A stretch of 23,341 bases of DNA from Bipolaris cookei (lineage: Eukaryota > Ascomycota > Dothideomycetes > Pleosporales > Pleosporaceae): contig NRSV01000156.1 in the NCBI GenBank assembly GCA_002286855.1, positions 3,221-26,561 of the forward strand. The letters run 5' to 3'. The notes beneath the pieces were generated by a model. That model worked only from the letters and a program-made list of their open reading frames with translations, searched no databases and was not told the origin of the DNA. A program made the position numbers and the translations under genes. Below are positions 1 through 8,197 of this stretch, in pieces. Numbering within the stretch: the stretch's first letter is position 1; each line of letters opens with the position of its first letter.

Positions 1-505
1 AGCGCAGAAAGAAACCAGCTTAAAAAGACTAGGCCAAAAAATACTCAAACTCCAACTCTTACTCCACACTACGAGCGGTATAGAAGCTACCTTAGCTTTT
101 ATTACTAGTACGAAGATAGGAACAAGAAAGTGGTACCTAGGCCAGGAAGACTAGAAAAGAATAAAAACAAGAAAGAAAACAGCAAGAAAGAAAGAAAAAG
201 AAGAAAAACACGTTTGCTTTTATTTGCGTTTATTAGTACTATTTCGTTTCCCTCTAGAGAGCTCGCTGGAAGGCAGCTTAGCTGCCCTACATCTCTCCCT
301 GTCGCCAAACTGCTCTTTAGCACCAGGCATCTAGAAAGCTAGTAATAGCTGAGCTAGATAAAGGCCGAAGCACCCTAGCTACACTCTATAGCAGAAACTT
401 CCAAATTGTAAATAAGAACTAGATAGAACGGCCTTTGGCCAAAGTCTTACATAGCCAACGGCTGATACAGGACTATAAATGGAATTAATAATGGCTTAAG
501 CTGGA
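1..505 (+). mobile_element. LINE-type retrotransposon, 3' end, copy A (truncated by window edge)
   Basis: From base 1 the + strand encodes the last 35 residues of a non-LTR retrotransposon ORF, ending with a TAG at 106-108. The same residues close the RNase H ORF of copy B on the minus strand. Bases 1-105 match the reverse complement of about 1310-1414 with only about two differences by eye. After the stop comes a lysine-rich, A-rich stretch and a 3' tail that resembles the reverse complement of about 700-1043 much more loosely. The right limit near 505 is where that similarity fades, so it is approximate. No poly-A tail or target duplication was seen. Confidence 0.7.
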
Positions 506-1048
506 AGAAGGCGCTAGAGGTCTCTCTACTAGTAGGAGTGGCGATCTGCTTTCTAGTCTTCCACTTGTACTTTGCAGCATAGGTGTTAGGGTTCAGAGCG
601 ATGGCTTTTCTCCTATATTGTTCTAGAGAGCTCAGCCACTCTCGCTCGCCTAGCTGTTTTATTTGTGTGCCTATAACAGCTAAGCTAGTCCTATTATTAT
701 TCCATTATGGTCCTGTATCAGCCGTTGGCTATGTAGAACTATGGCCAGAGGCCGTTCTATCTGCTTATTTACAATTTGGTACGTTGTGCTGTATTGCGTG
801 ACTATAGTGCTTCGGCCTTTGTCTAGCTAAGCTTTTACTAGCCTTCTAGATGCCTGGTGCTAAAGACCAGGTTGGTAACAGGGAGAGATGTAGGGTAGCT
901 GGGCTGCCTTCTAGCGAGCTCTGTTAGGGGAAAGGAAATGGTACTAAAATCAGAGTTGTTTTTCTTCTTTTATTATTATTTTTCTTATTTTTCTTTTCGT
1001 CTAGCCTTCTTGGCCTAGATGCCACTTCCTTGTTCCTATCTTCGTGAC

Positions 1049-1304
1049 TGTCCGAACCTAAATCAGGCACTGAGGGAGTGATCGCGTGACTCTGGTTCCC
1101 CAAGGATACTTGTGCACGGACCCAGGAGTACATCAACCCTTTTTCCTTTGATTTTCCTTTGAACGTAGAACAGAGATAGCAATGAACCATAGTTACTTGC
1201 CACCCCCACCTACCCGCACGCTGTGTACACCGTGCAACTAGCTGTATTGACTTAGACATCTTGCTAACACCAAGCGCTGGCTAGCCAATAGAGTCCATTC
1301 AACA
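1049..1304 (+). mobile_element. Solo LTR, copy 1 (256 bp, TSD GTGAC)
   Basis: The element starts TGTCCGAACC and ends ATTCAACA, giving TG...CA ends. It is flanked on both sides by GTGAC (1044-1048 and 1305-1309), a perfect 5-bp target duplication as left by LTR-retrotransposon integrase. Removing it and one GTGAC rejoins the LINE copy B sequence in agreement with copy A. A second copy lies at 22325-22569. No internal gag-pol is present, so a solo LTR left by LTR-LTR recombination is the simplest reading. Copy 1 carries an extra 11 bp made by a local duplication of a TTTTCCTTTG-like motif near 1140-1160. Orientation is arbitrary. Confidence 0.88.
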
Positions 1305-1309
1305 GTGAC

Positions 1310-2030
1310 AGTAATAAAAGCTAGAGTAGCTTCTATACCGCTCGTAGTGTGGAGTAAGAGTTGGAGTTTGAGTATTTTTTGGCCTAGTCTTTTTAAGCTG
1401 GTTTCTTTCTGCGCTGTAGAAGCCGCAGTATAGAGGTAGATGCTCTGCTGTTTGTGGTCTTCCACATTGGCAGAGGTCTGTTTCTCTTCTATTTACTCTC
1501 TTTAGGTAGGAGTTAAAGTATCCGTGTCCTATCTTAAGGGAGTAGAAAGAGCTTGAAATCTCTCTTTTCGTGCCTCTTGGGATTGCTAGTTGGTTTTGGA
1601 GCTTTAGATCGAAGATAGCTCCGTAGCTGGTCTTCTTTTCTCTTGCTTTTTCCCTATACTTTCTCCACTCTTCTGCTTGGCTAGCTCGTTGAAGGAGTTT
1701 GGTCTTAGTACCTAGAAAGGCTAGACTTGTTTGTGATTTTGTTGGTGTTTGTTTTGTAGCTTCCTTTGCTAAGGAGTCAGCTTTTTCGTTTCCTTCTATA
1801 TCTGTATGGCCTGGAGCCCATTTCAAGAAGATCTTTGCTTTTCTGTTTAGGATGGCTTTTGCTGCTTTTTGGCACCGAATTACCCACTGTTAGCCAGGCT
1901 TATCTGATAGACTCTGAGCCTATAGATCGCAGCTTGGTTGTCAGCATAGACGTGGATGTTTTGGTCTTTAATAACAGCTTTAGCATCGTATTCAAAGGCT
2001 GTTGTAATGCCTTCAAGCTCTACATTAGAA
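1310..2030 (-). pseudogene. RNase H domain of LINE polyprotein, broken
   Basis: The minus strand carries recognisable retrotransposon RNase H sequence: VYADNQAA near 1925-1955, then WAPGHTDIEGNEKADSLA near 1770-1826, and a C-terminal CQCG...H...C cluster near 1450-1490 typical of LINE C-termini. The two halves are in different frames. Near 1890-1900 the reading frame shifts, and an in-frame TAA stands where a glutamine codon (CAA) would fit, which is a C-to-T change of the kind produced by RIP. The longest intact piece is about 175 codons, and its last codons run into the LTR inserted at 1049-1304. It cannot make a working enzyme as it stands. Confidence 0.75.
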
Positions 2031-2276
2031 TAGTAATAATAATAATAAATCAATTTAAGGTGCTACTTGGTTTCCTTTCGGATCTATAAACACTATCTTT
2101 CTATTCTAGGCGCGTAGAGCAAACATAGCAGATTATCCTGCTTAAAAACCTCTACTACTTCTCGTTACTTATCCCGGTCCTTTCTCATCCCCGTGCCGCC
2201 TTTAACTGTGTTGCCCCTCTTTGGGGTAGCAGAGTGTGTGTGGCTTGTAACAGTTCTGCACACCAACGCATAGGGC

Positions 2277-2352
2277 AAGAACTCTCTCGGGGAGTTTCCC
2301 GGATATTGAGCTCGGGAAGTTTCCAAGAACTCTCTCGGGAAGTTTCCCGGAT
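2277..2352. repeat. Short direct repeats with GGGAA/TTCCC palindromes
   Basis: A 28-base unit beginning AAGAACTCTCTCGGG and ending TTTCCCGGAT occurs at 2277-2304 and again at 2325-2352 with one mismatch. A partial copy, CTCGGGAAGTTTCC, sits between them at 2311-2324. Each unit contains a GGGAA...TTTCCC near-palindrome. The repeats lie inside the decayed minus-strand coding stretch, so they could be part of it or a local duplication. Confidence 0.7.
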
Positions 2353-2756
2353 CCCGAGGTCCAGCTGAACCAACCATGCACCTAGCCGTACCTGCCAGCA
2401 CCGGCAGGTATAAGGACTAGGCGCCCCGTAGATAGTACTCGATAAATTTTCGATATCCTTTCGTACCAGACCTATAGGTGTCTGCTCATATAAAGGCTCT
2501 TCTGTTGTCCCACGCACTCCCATATGCCTCTGGGTGACACTATCTGCCGATACTGATCTGAGTAGTCTTGCCTATGTCGTTACATAGCTAGCTCTTTTTC
2601 AAGAGCTGAGTATGTGGAATGGTTTCCACTCCGTCGGGTCTGTTGCTTCAATCTTGATCGCGACTTTTAGGTGTTCGAGTAGGCTTGTGTCTAGGAGTCA
2701 CTGTCCGGCTATGGCCGCATTGCTTTTGTTTCTGAGGAGTTCATGGATCTGGGTTG

Positions 2757-2953
2757 CATACTTGGGAACAAGCAAGCGTGCTTGCTTGCTTGCTTGTTAC
2801 GCTTGGTTGCTAATTTAGAGGAGCCCGCTTGGCTTGCACTTAATTGGTGAAGGTTTATAGAGGCGCTTGGCTTGCCTGAATAGGCAAGCAACCAAGCGTA
2901 ATATGCAAGCAACCAAGCAAGCGTGCTTGCTTGCTTGCTTGTTCCCAAGTATG
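2757..2953. mobile_element. hAT-like MITE, 197 bp, with 8-bp target duplication
   Basis: The element begins CATACTTGGGAAC and ends GTTCCCAAGTATG. The terminal inverted repeats match perfectly for about 21 bases. The 8-bp sequence CTGGGTTG flanks it on both sides (2749-2756 and 2954-2961), which is the duplication size of the hAT superfamily. The interior is rich in AGCAAGC/GCTTGCTT repeats that extend the pairing, so a single strand could fold into a long hairpin. It is too short to encode a transposase and would depend on one elsewhere. Open frames across it are artefacts of the repeats. Confidence 0.9.
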
Positions 2954-3043
2954 CTGGGTTGTGCCCGCTCTAGTAAGGAGTTTAGCCCTAGCTTCCTTCG
3001 TGTCCGGACAGTATGCAAGGATGTGGATGTATTATTATTATTA

Positions 3044-3467
3044 ACGTGGTTCACAAGTGAGTCGGTAACCCAAGCGAGTCGCTAACGCCTCACCAGCGCG
3101 TCGACTTCAACACTATAACGCGTGATGTCTCAACAACGCAATACTCAATCTACCTATACTGAATCAGATCTTCAACTTGCTCTTCTTGATGTTCTATCGC
3201 AACGTGTTCAGAGTGTAAACCGTGCTGCTACTATCTACAACGTCCCACAAAGAACTCTATCTGATCGACGCGCTGGGAAACGTCCCCGACGCGACTGCGT
3301 ACCGAAGTCAAAGCGCCTTGATAAGCTAGAAGAGGAGGCTATACTTAAGCGTATCCTTGAGGAGTCTGTGCGAGGATTTGCGCCTATAAAGCCTGACGTT
3401 CGAGCAATGACTGATAAACTATTGCATGAGCGGGAGAGCAACCCTACTGGCAAGAACTGGGTTGCCC
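3044..3467 (+). mobile_element. pogo/Fot1-type DNA transposon, 5' fragment
   Basis: A candidate left end ACGTGGTTCACAAGTG follows a TA dinucleotide at 3042-3043, as expected for the TA target of Tc1/mariner-pogo elements. The N-terminal part of a transposase follows (see 3125-3467). The element stops near 3467 with no catalytic domain and no right terminal repeat. A few bases further on lies the stop codon of the minus-strand UBA gene. The exact left end rests only on the TA and the start of a terminal-repeat-like sequence, so it is tentative. Confidence 0.6.
3125..3467 (+). pseudogene. pogo/Fot1-family transposase, N-terminal fragment
   Basis: The ATG at 3125 opens about 114 residues resembling the N-terminus of Fot1/pogo transposases. 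First comes a psq-type helix-turn-helix (residues about 15-50, with AATIYNVPQRTLSDR as the recognition part). Then comes the start of a CENP-B/Tc5-type DNA-binding domain ending in the family motif GKNWV. In full-length relatives the second DNA-binding half and the DDE catalytic domain would follow. Here the frame runs on into unrelated residues that are the antisense of the neighbouring host gene, ending at 3556. It is therefore a truncated, presumably inactive copy. The N-terminal part has no internal stop, suggesting it is fairly recent. Confidence 0.75.
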
Positions 3468-3470
3468 CCT

Positions 3471-5528
3471 TTATTTCTTCAACGTCCGTAGCAAAGGAGC
3501 GATTCTCGCTCGTTTACTTAAGCCCACACGGTACGGCACCTTGCCTTTGGTCATAGGCGAAGGAGTTACGGGTTTCGATGACTTCTCTGGCGTCTCTGAC
3601 GTCGTAGCTGGATCGAATTTGGTTAGAACATTGGCCTGTTCTGTATCCTCAGAGATCACTGGTTCCACAGGTTGTGGCTCATCTGATGTGATGTCTGAGC
3701 TTGGATCGATCTTCTTGGTGGCCAGGTTTTGTTCTGTTGGTTGTAGAGATTTACTAGGCCGCTTCTCTTTTGCTTCTTGTTCATGAACTATGATAGACTC
3801 GATGGCGTCAAAAGTGGTCAGCGTTTTTTTTGAACGACCTCGACCACTCTTCTTCTCATTCACCGTTCCCGGTACAGGAATTAACGATGAGACTGATTCT
3901 AATTCCGTCTGGTCTAGCATAGTTTTCCTACGCTTTGGCTTCTTACTCGATACACTTATAGCGCCTTCTGCGTGTGCAACGGCAGCTTTGGGCGACTTCT
4001 TTGGAATCACTACCTGCACTTTTGTCGGACTCATCTTCTGATCTATTTTTGAGCGCTTATGTGGGTTTGAGGTTTCCGCGACATTGTTGACGTCTGTGAG
4101 ATCCGTTGTAGAACTATCTGCGCCCGGTCCTGCTGGCTGACCACGTTGCGCAGTCTCATAATTGTCTCGACAATACTCATCCAGATTGCGCATTGTGCCT
4201 TGTACAGTCTGCACATCGACTACCTCAGGCTCACCTTCTTCTCTTGGGTTTGGCATCGGCTTGGGTGGACTTTGTGGCGCTAGCTCGTCATGGCCGATAT
4301 TATTAGTAACTAGCCAATCGACAGTCTGGATGACGTCACCGTTATTACGTCTCAGAGCTCCGGCAGTCGTCGAAGGCGTAAAGCCCATATCGCATATTTG
4401 CCGTACTTTTTCGGGTGTCGTAATTGTGCTGGCAGCACGCATTTCAGCTGTTCTTCTTCGACGTTTGCTGAGCTTTGTAGCTTTCTCAGGTCGGATCGAG
4501 TAGTCAATTGGCTCTTCCGTGTCAATCTTGAGTGACCTTGAGCGACTGGGCCTTGGCTTGTATCGCTCCTCGGGGAGTCCGATTGCGGACAATTCGTCAT
4601 CAGAGCTTGGAGGTGGCTGGCTCTTGTGTTGGCGGGGCGGTATCTTTGCTTCCACTTGATCATTGGTATGAGATTCTGGTCGTGAGGTCGGTGTTTTCAC
4701 GGATACCAGCGGAGAGTTTGTCTTGGAGACTATCGGTTCACCATCTGCGGTATGTCCCTCAAAAGTAGAACAGTCGTTCCTCAATGGAACTGGACTCTGT
4801 TGAGATAAGGATGCACATCTGCTCCGCTGCGTCGCCGGCCATCCGGGACTTTTCTGTATAGCCGCAATAGGCATACCCAATGACGCGTGAGGTGGTGGCT
4901 TACGACACGAAGATTCTGTCTGCTCAGTTTCCTGTACAGGTGTGAACCTCATCAGATCTGACCAAGGTACTGATGGTTCAGGTGGAATATGATGGCAAAG
5001 CTCCTCAGTTTCGGACTGCTGTCCTAGCATTACTGGGCCATTGGCAGCTTCCAAGATACGCTGTTGGGTCATAGTGGCGTTTGGGATAGTACTTGATGGT
5101 TCACCAAACATGACGGGCTCATGGTCAGCGTAGTCGTTGTGCATGGTGCCTTCCAATTGCCAGACCGCTTCGTGGAAATTCGCAGGTTCATGGCCGTTTA
5201 CAAGTTGGCTATGAGGTTCCGTCTTCCTTCTCTTGTTTGGATGCTCTGGTAAGGAAACCGAAGACTGTGGTTCATCCTGGCTGGGCAGGGACTGTAGATG
5301 GATAGGCAATGATTCTTTGCTTGTGCTATGAAATGAACCTGCAACAATGGTTAATATCGTCACGGGACATGGTTGCAGAAGAATATTGACCCTACCAGTG
5401 GCGCCCGTGCTTTCGGCGTGAAGATTACTGGGTCGCTGACCGGAAGTGTCTGGAGGCTGCGATGGTGGCAGGTCAGCCTCGAGGTCCTCATCCAGCTCAT
5501 CGTCTGAATCCTGGACTATACGTGCCAT
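3471..5528 (-). CDS. UBA-domain protein, probably nuclear, function unknown
   Basis: One long frame of 685 codons starts MARIVQDSDDELDED and ends RIAPLLRTLKK. A UBA-like domain lies at about residues 370-410 (TPEKVRQICDMGF ... DVIQTVDWLVTNN), which in other proteins binds ubiquitin. The remainder looks disordered: an acidic N-terminus, a basic patch KLSKRRRRT just before the UBA, several further lysine/arginine patches that could be nuclear signals, and a conserved-looking basic C-terminus. A likely 57-nt intron lies at 5339-5395 (GTAGGG...TTGCAG, TTAAC branch candidate). It is in frame and stop-free; removing it gives 666 residues. The stop codon sits inside an AATAAA (3470-3475), next to the truncated pogo element. 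The start is 202 bp from the divergent XAP5 gene. I do not recognise a named orthologue. Confidence 0.8.
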   Translation of the reverse strand: MARIVQDSDDELDEDLEADLPPSQPPDTSGQRPSNLHAESTGATGRVNILLQPCPVTILTIVAGSFHSTSKESLPIHLQSLPSQDEPQSSVSLPEHPNKRRKTEPHSQLVNGHEPANFHEAVWQLEGTMHNDYADHEPVMFGEPSSTIPNATMTQQRILEAANGPVMLGQQSETEELCHHIPPEPSVPWSDLMRFTPVQETEQTESSCRKPPPHASLGMPIAAIQKSPGWPATQRSRCASLSQQSPVPLRNDCSTFEGHTADGEPIVSKTNSPLVSVKTPTSRPESHTNDQVEAKIPPRQHKSQPPPSSDDELSAIGLPEERYKPRPSRSRSLKIDTEEPIDYSIRPEKATKLSKRRRRTAEMRAASTITTPEKVRQICDMGFTPSTTAGALRRNNGDVIQTVDWLVTNNIGHDELAPQSPPKPMPNPREEGEPEVVDVQTVQGTMRNLDEYCRDNYETAQRGQPAGPGADSSTTDLTDVNNVAETSNPHKRSKIDQKMSPTKVQVVIPKKSPKAAVAHAEGAISVSSKKPKRRKTMLDQTELESVSSLIPVPGTVNEKKSGRGRSKKTLTTFDAIESIIVHEQEAKEKRPSKSLQPTEQNLATKKIDPSSDITSDEPQPVEPVISEDTEQANVLTKFDPATTSETPEKSSKPVTPSPMTKGKVPYRVGLSKRARIAPLLRTLKK

Positions 5529-5729
5529 TCTGGATCATTTCCCAGGTGTTGCAGCAAATGAGATTAACGGTCAGGTGGAGTCGTGTTCGTGTCGCCGCGT
5601 CGGGCACGCGCTATCACGGGTGCGGCTAGGCGCTAGTGACAGTACGAACTTGCTGCTTTAGGCGGGCGCTATCAACTCTATGGAAGCCGCGACTGGCCTC
5701 GACTTTCCCACCACCATTGTTCTCCATCC
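5529..5729. promoter_or_regulatory. Divergent promoter between the UBA gene and XAP5
   Basis: These 201 bases separate the two start codons, so both promoters must lie here or extend into the genes. The stretch is GC-rich around 5580-5640. I saw no TATA box and no motif I would name. Confidence 0.5.
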
Positions 5730-6950
5730 ATGGATAGATTCGCCTCTAGCTCGGGCGATGCCGCGAATAACTCACGCTTCACATCGCAGGCTGCCACGGC
5801 AGAGGACCTCCTCAAGGCGCAAACTGTCGGTCTTGTGAACCTGAATGACTACCGCAAGCGACGCGCCGAGGCCTTAGACAGAAAAGAACGAGGTGACACA
5901 AGGCTTGACTCCAGTGCCAGCATACCAATAGATGGGTAAGGGAGGCATTTGCTTTCTAGGCATGGAAAGTTGGCTAATTTACAAAGTACAGGGCATCGAC
6001 ACCAAAGCCAGTCTTCAAGAAGAAGCGCAAGATAGCCACCAAAGGCAAACTGTCGTTTGGCACAGAGGAAGAGGGTGACACCAACTCTACTGTCTCCAAC
6101 ACGGCCAGTCTGCACCAAAGCACACCCACCGATCCGACCGTTGTGAAATGCGAAGCAGAAAGCAGTGTGGTGAAGAAGAAACTGGGCGCAAACTCAAACA
6201 TTGGCCTGAAGCCCCGCGTCATGACCAAGACAGCTCTCCAGCGTGAGGCACAGCAGGCAGAGCTTGCACGGCGGGATTTTGTTGTGATACGCGATGCGGT
6301 TAAGGTCACCGAAGTGGTGATTCCATTTGTCTTCTACGACGGCACCAACATACCAGGCGGGCGATGCAAGCTGAAGAAGGGGGAGCAGATCTGGCTGTTC
6401 TTAGACAAGGCAAGGAAGGTGGGGGCAGAGCTAGGCGTGGGTGGAGACAAGAGCCGGAGGGACTGGGCCAGAGTCAGTGTAGACGACTTGATGCTCGTAA
6501 GGGGAGAGGTGATTATACCGCACGTAAGTTGGACATGTGCATGTGCTCGTATTCTGTCACTGACACTAGAGGCAGCATTACGAAATCTACCACTTCCTGT
6601 TCAATAGGGTTGCCGGCCTTGATGGACCCCTCTTCGACTACTCGGCACAACCCACCAAAGCCACTCCCAGAGCGACGAAGGAGGCCGACAAAGAGGCCGA
6701 CGTCGATCCGGCCACGTACGACCCACTGTTGCAGCCAGGCAAGAAGAAGAGCAAAGAGTCGAGCATAGCAGACGAGGAGCTCGAGGGGTTTGGGGACGAT
6801 GCGACGCTGACCAAGGTGGTTGATAGACGGTGGTACGAACGCAACAAACACATCTTCCCTGCGAGCGCGTGGACAGAATATGCGCCGGACAAGGACCTGT
6901 CCAAGATGCAGCGCAAGGACGCGCAGGGAAACGCCTTCTTCTTCTCGTGA
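5730..6950 (+). CDS. XAP5/FAM50 family protein
   Basis: Three exons fit: 5730-5935, 5992-6523 and 6576-6950, with introns of 56 nt (GTAAGG...TACAG) and 52 nt (GTAAGT...GGCAG). The product has 370 residues. The XAP5 domain fills about residues 140-365. It contains the family signatures IPFVFYDGTNIPGG, KKGEQIWLFLDKARKVG and DKSRRDWARVSVDDL, followed by the C-terminal HYEIYHFLFNRV and GPLFDYSAQP motifs. The N-terminus holds DYRKRRAEAL and a basic patch KPVFKKKRK, a plausible nuclear signal. XAP5/FAM50 proteins are nuclear; the human member associates with the spliceosome, and the plant member acts in circadian timing and small-RNA metabolism. The splice junctions are supported by uninterrupted family similarity across both. 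Confidence 0.96.
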
Positions 6951-7766
6951 GACGAGACGAGGCGAGTAGAGTGCTGGTGTTCACATGACTGGGTGCGGAC
7001 TTGAGCACGGATGCAGATGCAGATGCGAGGGTGCGTACATGAAAGCAGTAAGTAGTAGTACATGGGAAGGAAAAGAAGGGTCCAGTGGCTCAGGCACTAC
7101 GCAGTCGTGGACCGCTGCTAAACGACTCGGAAAAGGGTCCGCGTGCATGACTTGCGGGCCAATTGCGGGGAGGCCATGCAAAAACCATCAATCCAACACC
7201 TGTTGTCTCCACCACGCTGTATCGTCTTGAAGCCATGTGATTCAAGCTCGAGCTTCCATTGCCACCATCTGGGACGCATCTGCCATGCATACTGCTACAA
7301 AGAGGCCATGGCGTTCTTACTTGCTTTTGCACACGTCCACCTGCGCACCAAAGGAGCGTGATCTGCTCCTGGACCACACGATAAACCCAATCAAGCTCGC
7401 CCCAAAGCATCTAGATCCGCCAGCCCCCTGGCGCCATGGTCAAGCCCGTGGCCGCTTAAAATGCCTTTGACGAGCTGACAAACATACACCGCCGTGATCC
7501 GCCGACGCAGCATGCACGCCAGGCGTTGGTGCGCTGATGCATGGATGCACTATGATGCGACAACGGGGGGTCCCAGTTTCCACCAGCAAACAGAAGCTTG
7601 GGGGAAGAGTATAAATTCATCACCCTGCGGCTGCTTGCGGCGCGCGAGAAAAAGTTTGGGACAAACCAAACCCATCTCAACTCCACCCTCACACGTCATC
7701 CGAGACCCTGACGGCGCACGAACCACTCCCTCTCCCAGCTCCAGCTCAACCATCTTTTGCTTGCGC

Positions 7767-7979
7767 ATGCACATACATACACACATACTACACCTACAAC
7801 AGCTTCCTTTTCGCACACCGACAACACTGCCCAGCGATTCCACCGCTACAGTGTACTTCCCCTTGCCCTCGAGCTGCGGCTTTCCCTTTCTTTTGACAGT
7901 CCGTTTAACCATGCTGCAGGCGCCATTTGATCGGGCCCCGTCTCCTCCAATGAGAATGATCGCCTCGAGCACACCCTAA
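7767..7979 (+). other. uORF 1 upstream of PHO81 (70 codons)
   Basis: An ATG at 7767 opens a 70-codon frame ending at TAA 7977-7979, with further in-frame ATGs at 7911, 7950 and 7956. It lies between the TATA box and the PHO81 start, so it would be in the 5' leader if that TATA is used. The residues (a His/Thr-rich start, then Pro/Ser-rich) match nothing I know. It may act only through ribosome passage, and a leader intron could remove it. Confidence 0.35.
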
Positions 7980-8015
7980 AGAGTCCTTGATTAACGCGTT
8001 GACTGCGCCGGTCGC

Positions 8016-8078
8016 ATGCTATCCGCCCTTGGCCATCTGTCTTGCCCATCATTCCATTGCTGCCACTATATTTCCTAG
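8016..8078 (+). other. uORF 2 upstream of PHO81 (20 codons)
   Basis: The ATG at 8016 begins a 20-codon frame (MLSALGHLSC...) ending at TAG 8076-8078, 119 bases before the PHO81 start. It is the last ATG before that start, so reinitiation after it is possible. No similarity is claimed. Confidence 0.35.
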
Positions 8079-8197
8079 CTTTTGCTGCCCCTCCTGGTGC
8101 GCGGCCAATTCGCAACAGCTTGTAGGGCTGCCCTCGGTCCTCAGCGTCAGCCTCTGTTTGGCAACGCCTACTTGCTGACTATCGCCCGAGTCCCAAG

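Larger units (their letters stand above)
700..2100 (-). mobile_element. LINE-type retrotransposon, 3' portion, copy B, split by a solo LTR
   Basis: Read on the minus strand from about 2030 down, this segment encodes an RNase H domain followed by a C-terminal zinc-knuckle-like cysteine/histidine region, then a lysine-rich stretch and a 3' tail ending near 700. That order is typical of fungal Tad/I-type LINEs. The element is interrupted at 1049-1304 by a solo LTR. Its upstream part (endonuclease, reverse transcriptase) is absent, as expected of 5' truncation. An AAT/ATT microsatellite lies near 2034-2048, and sequence from there to 2100 is only doubtfully part of the element. Copy A lies tail-to-tail with it. 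Confidence 0.7.
2185..3040 (-). pseudogene. Decayed coding stretch of unknown origin, split by a MITE
   Basis: One minus-strand frame reads almost openly from about 3040 to 2185 once the MITE at 2757-2953 and one target duplication are taken out. It is broken by about three stops, at least one of which (TGA near 2700) could be a G-to-A change of a TGG codon. The predicted residues look protein-like, including a run IKIEATDPTEW and a later stretch DIENLSSTIYGAPSPYTC, but I recognise no family. Its position in a transposon nest suggests a degenerate gag or similar transposon ORF, which is an inference. The region from 2100 to 2185 shows nothing I can name. Confidence 0.35.
6951..8197 (+). promoter_or_regulatory. 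Long upstream region and leader of the PHO81 gene
   Basis: About 1.25 kb without a conserved gene. A short GCAGAT repeat lies near 7012. A TATA box, TATAAA, stands at 7610-7615 and is followed by a pyrimidine-rich stretch (about 7680-7880) typical of fungal core promoters and leaders. If transcription starts within about 120 bases of the TATA box, the leader is roughly 470-550 nt and contains two uORFs, listed separately. I found no CACGTG (the NUC-1/Pho4 site) here. Other open frames in this stretch have no recognisable similarity. Confidence 0.5.

Noticed and set aside
2709..3085. Open frames rich in KQASKHACL-type repeats on both strands
   Set aside because: They are translations of the AGCAAGC/GCTTGCTT repeats inside the MITE, not genes.
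6364..7063. Several 100-140 codon frames on both strands around the end of XAP5
   Set aside because: They are shadows of the XAP5 exons or Arg/Ser-rich antisense frames with no family similarity.
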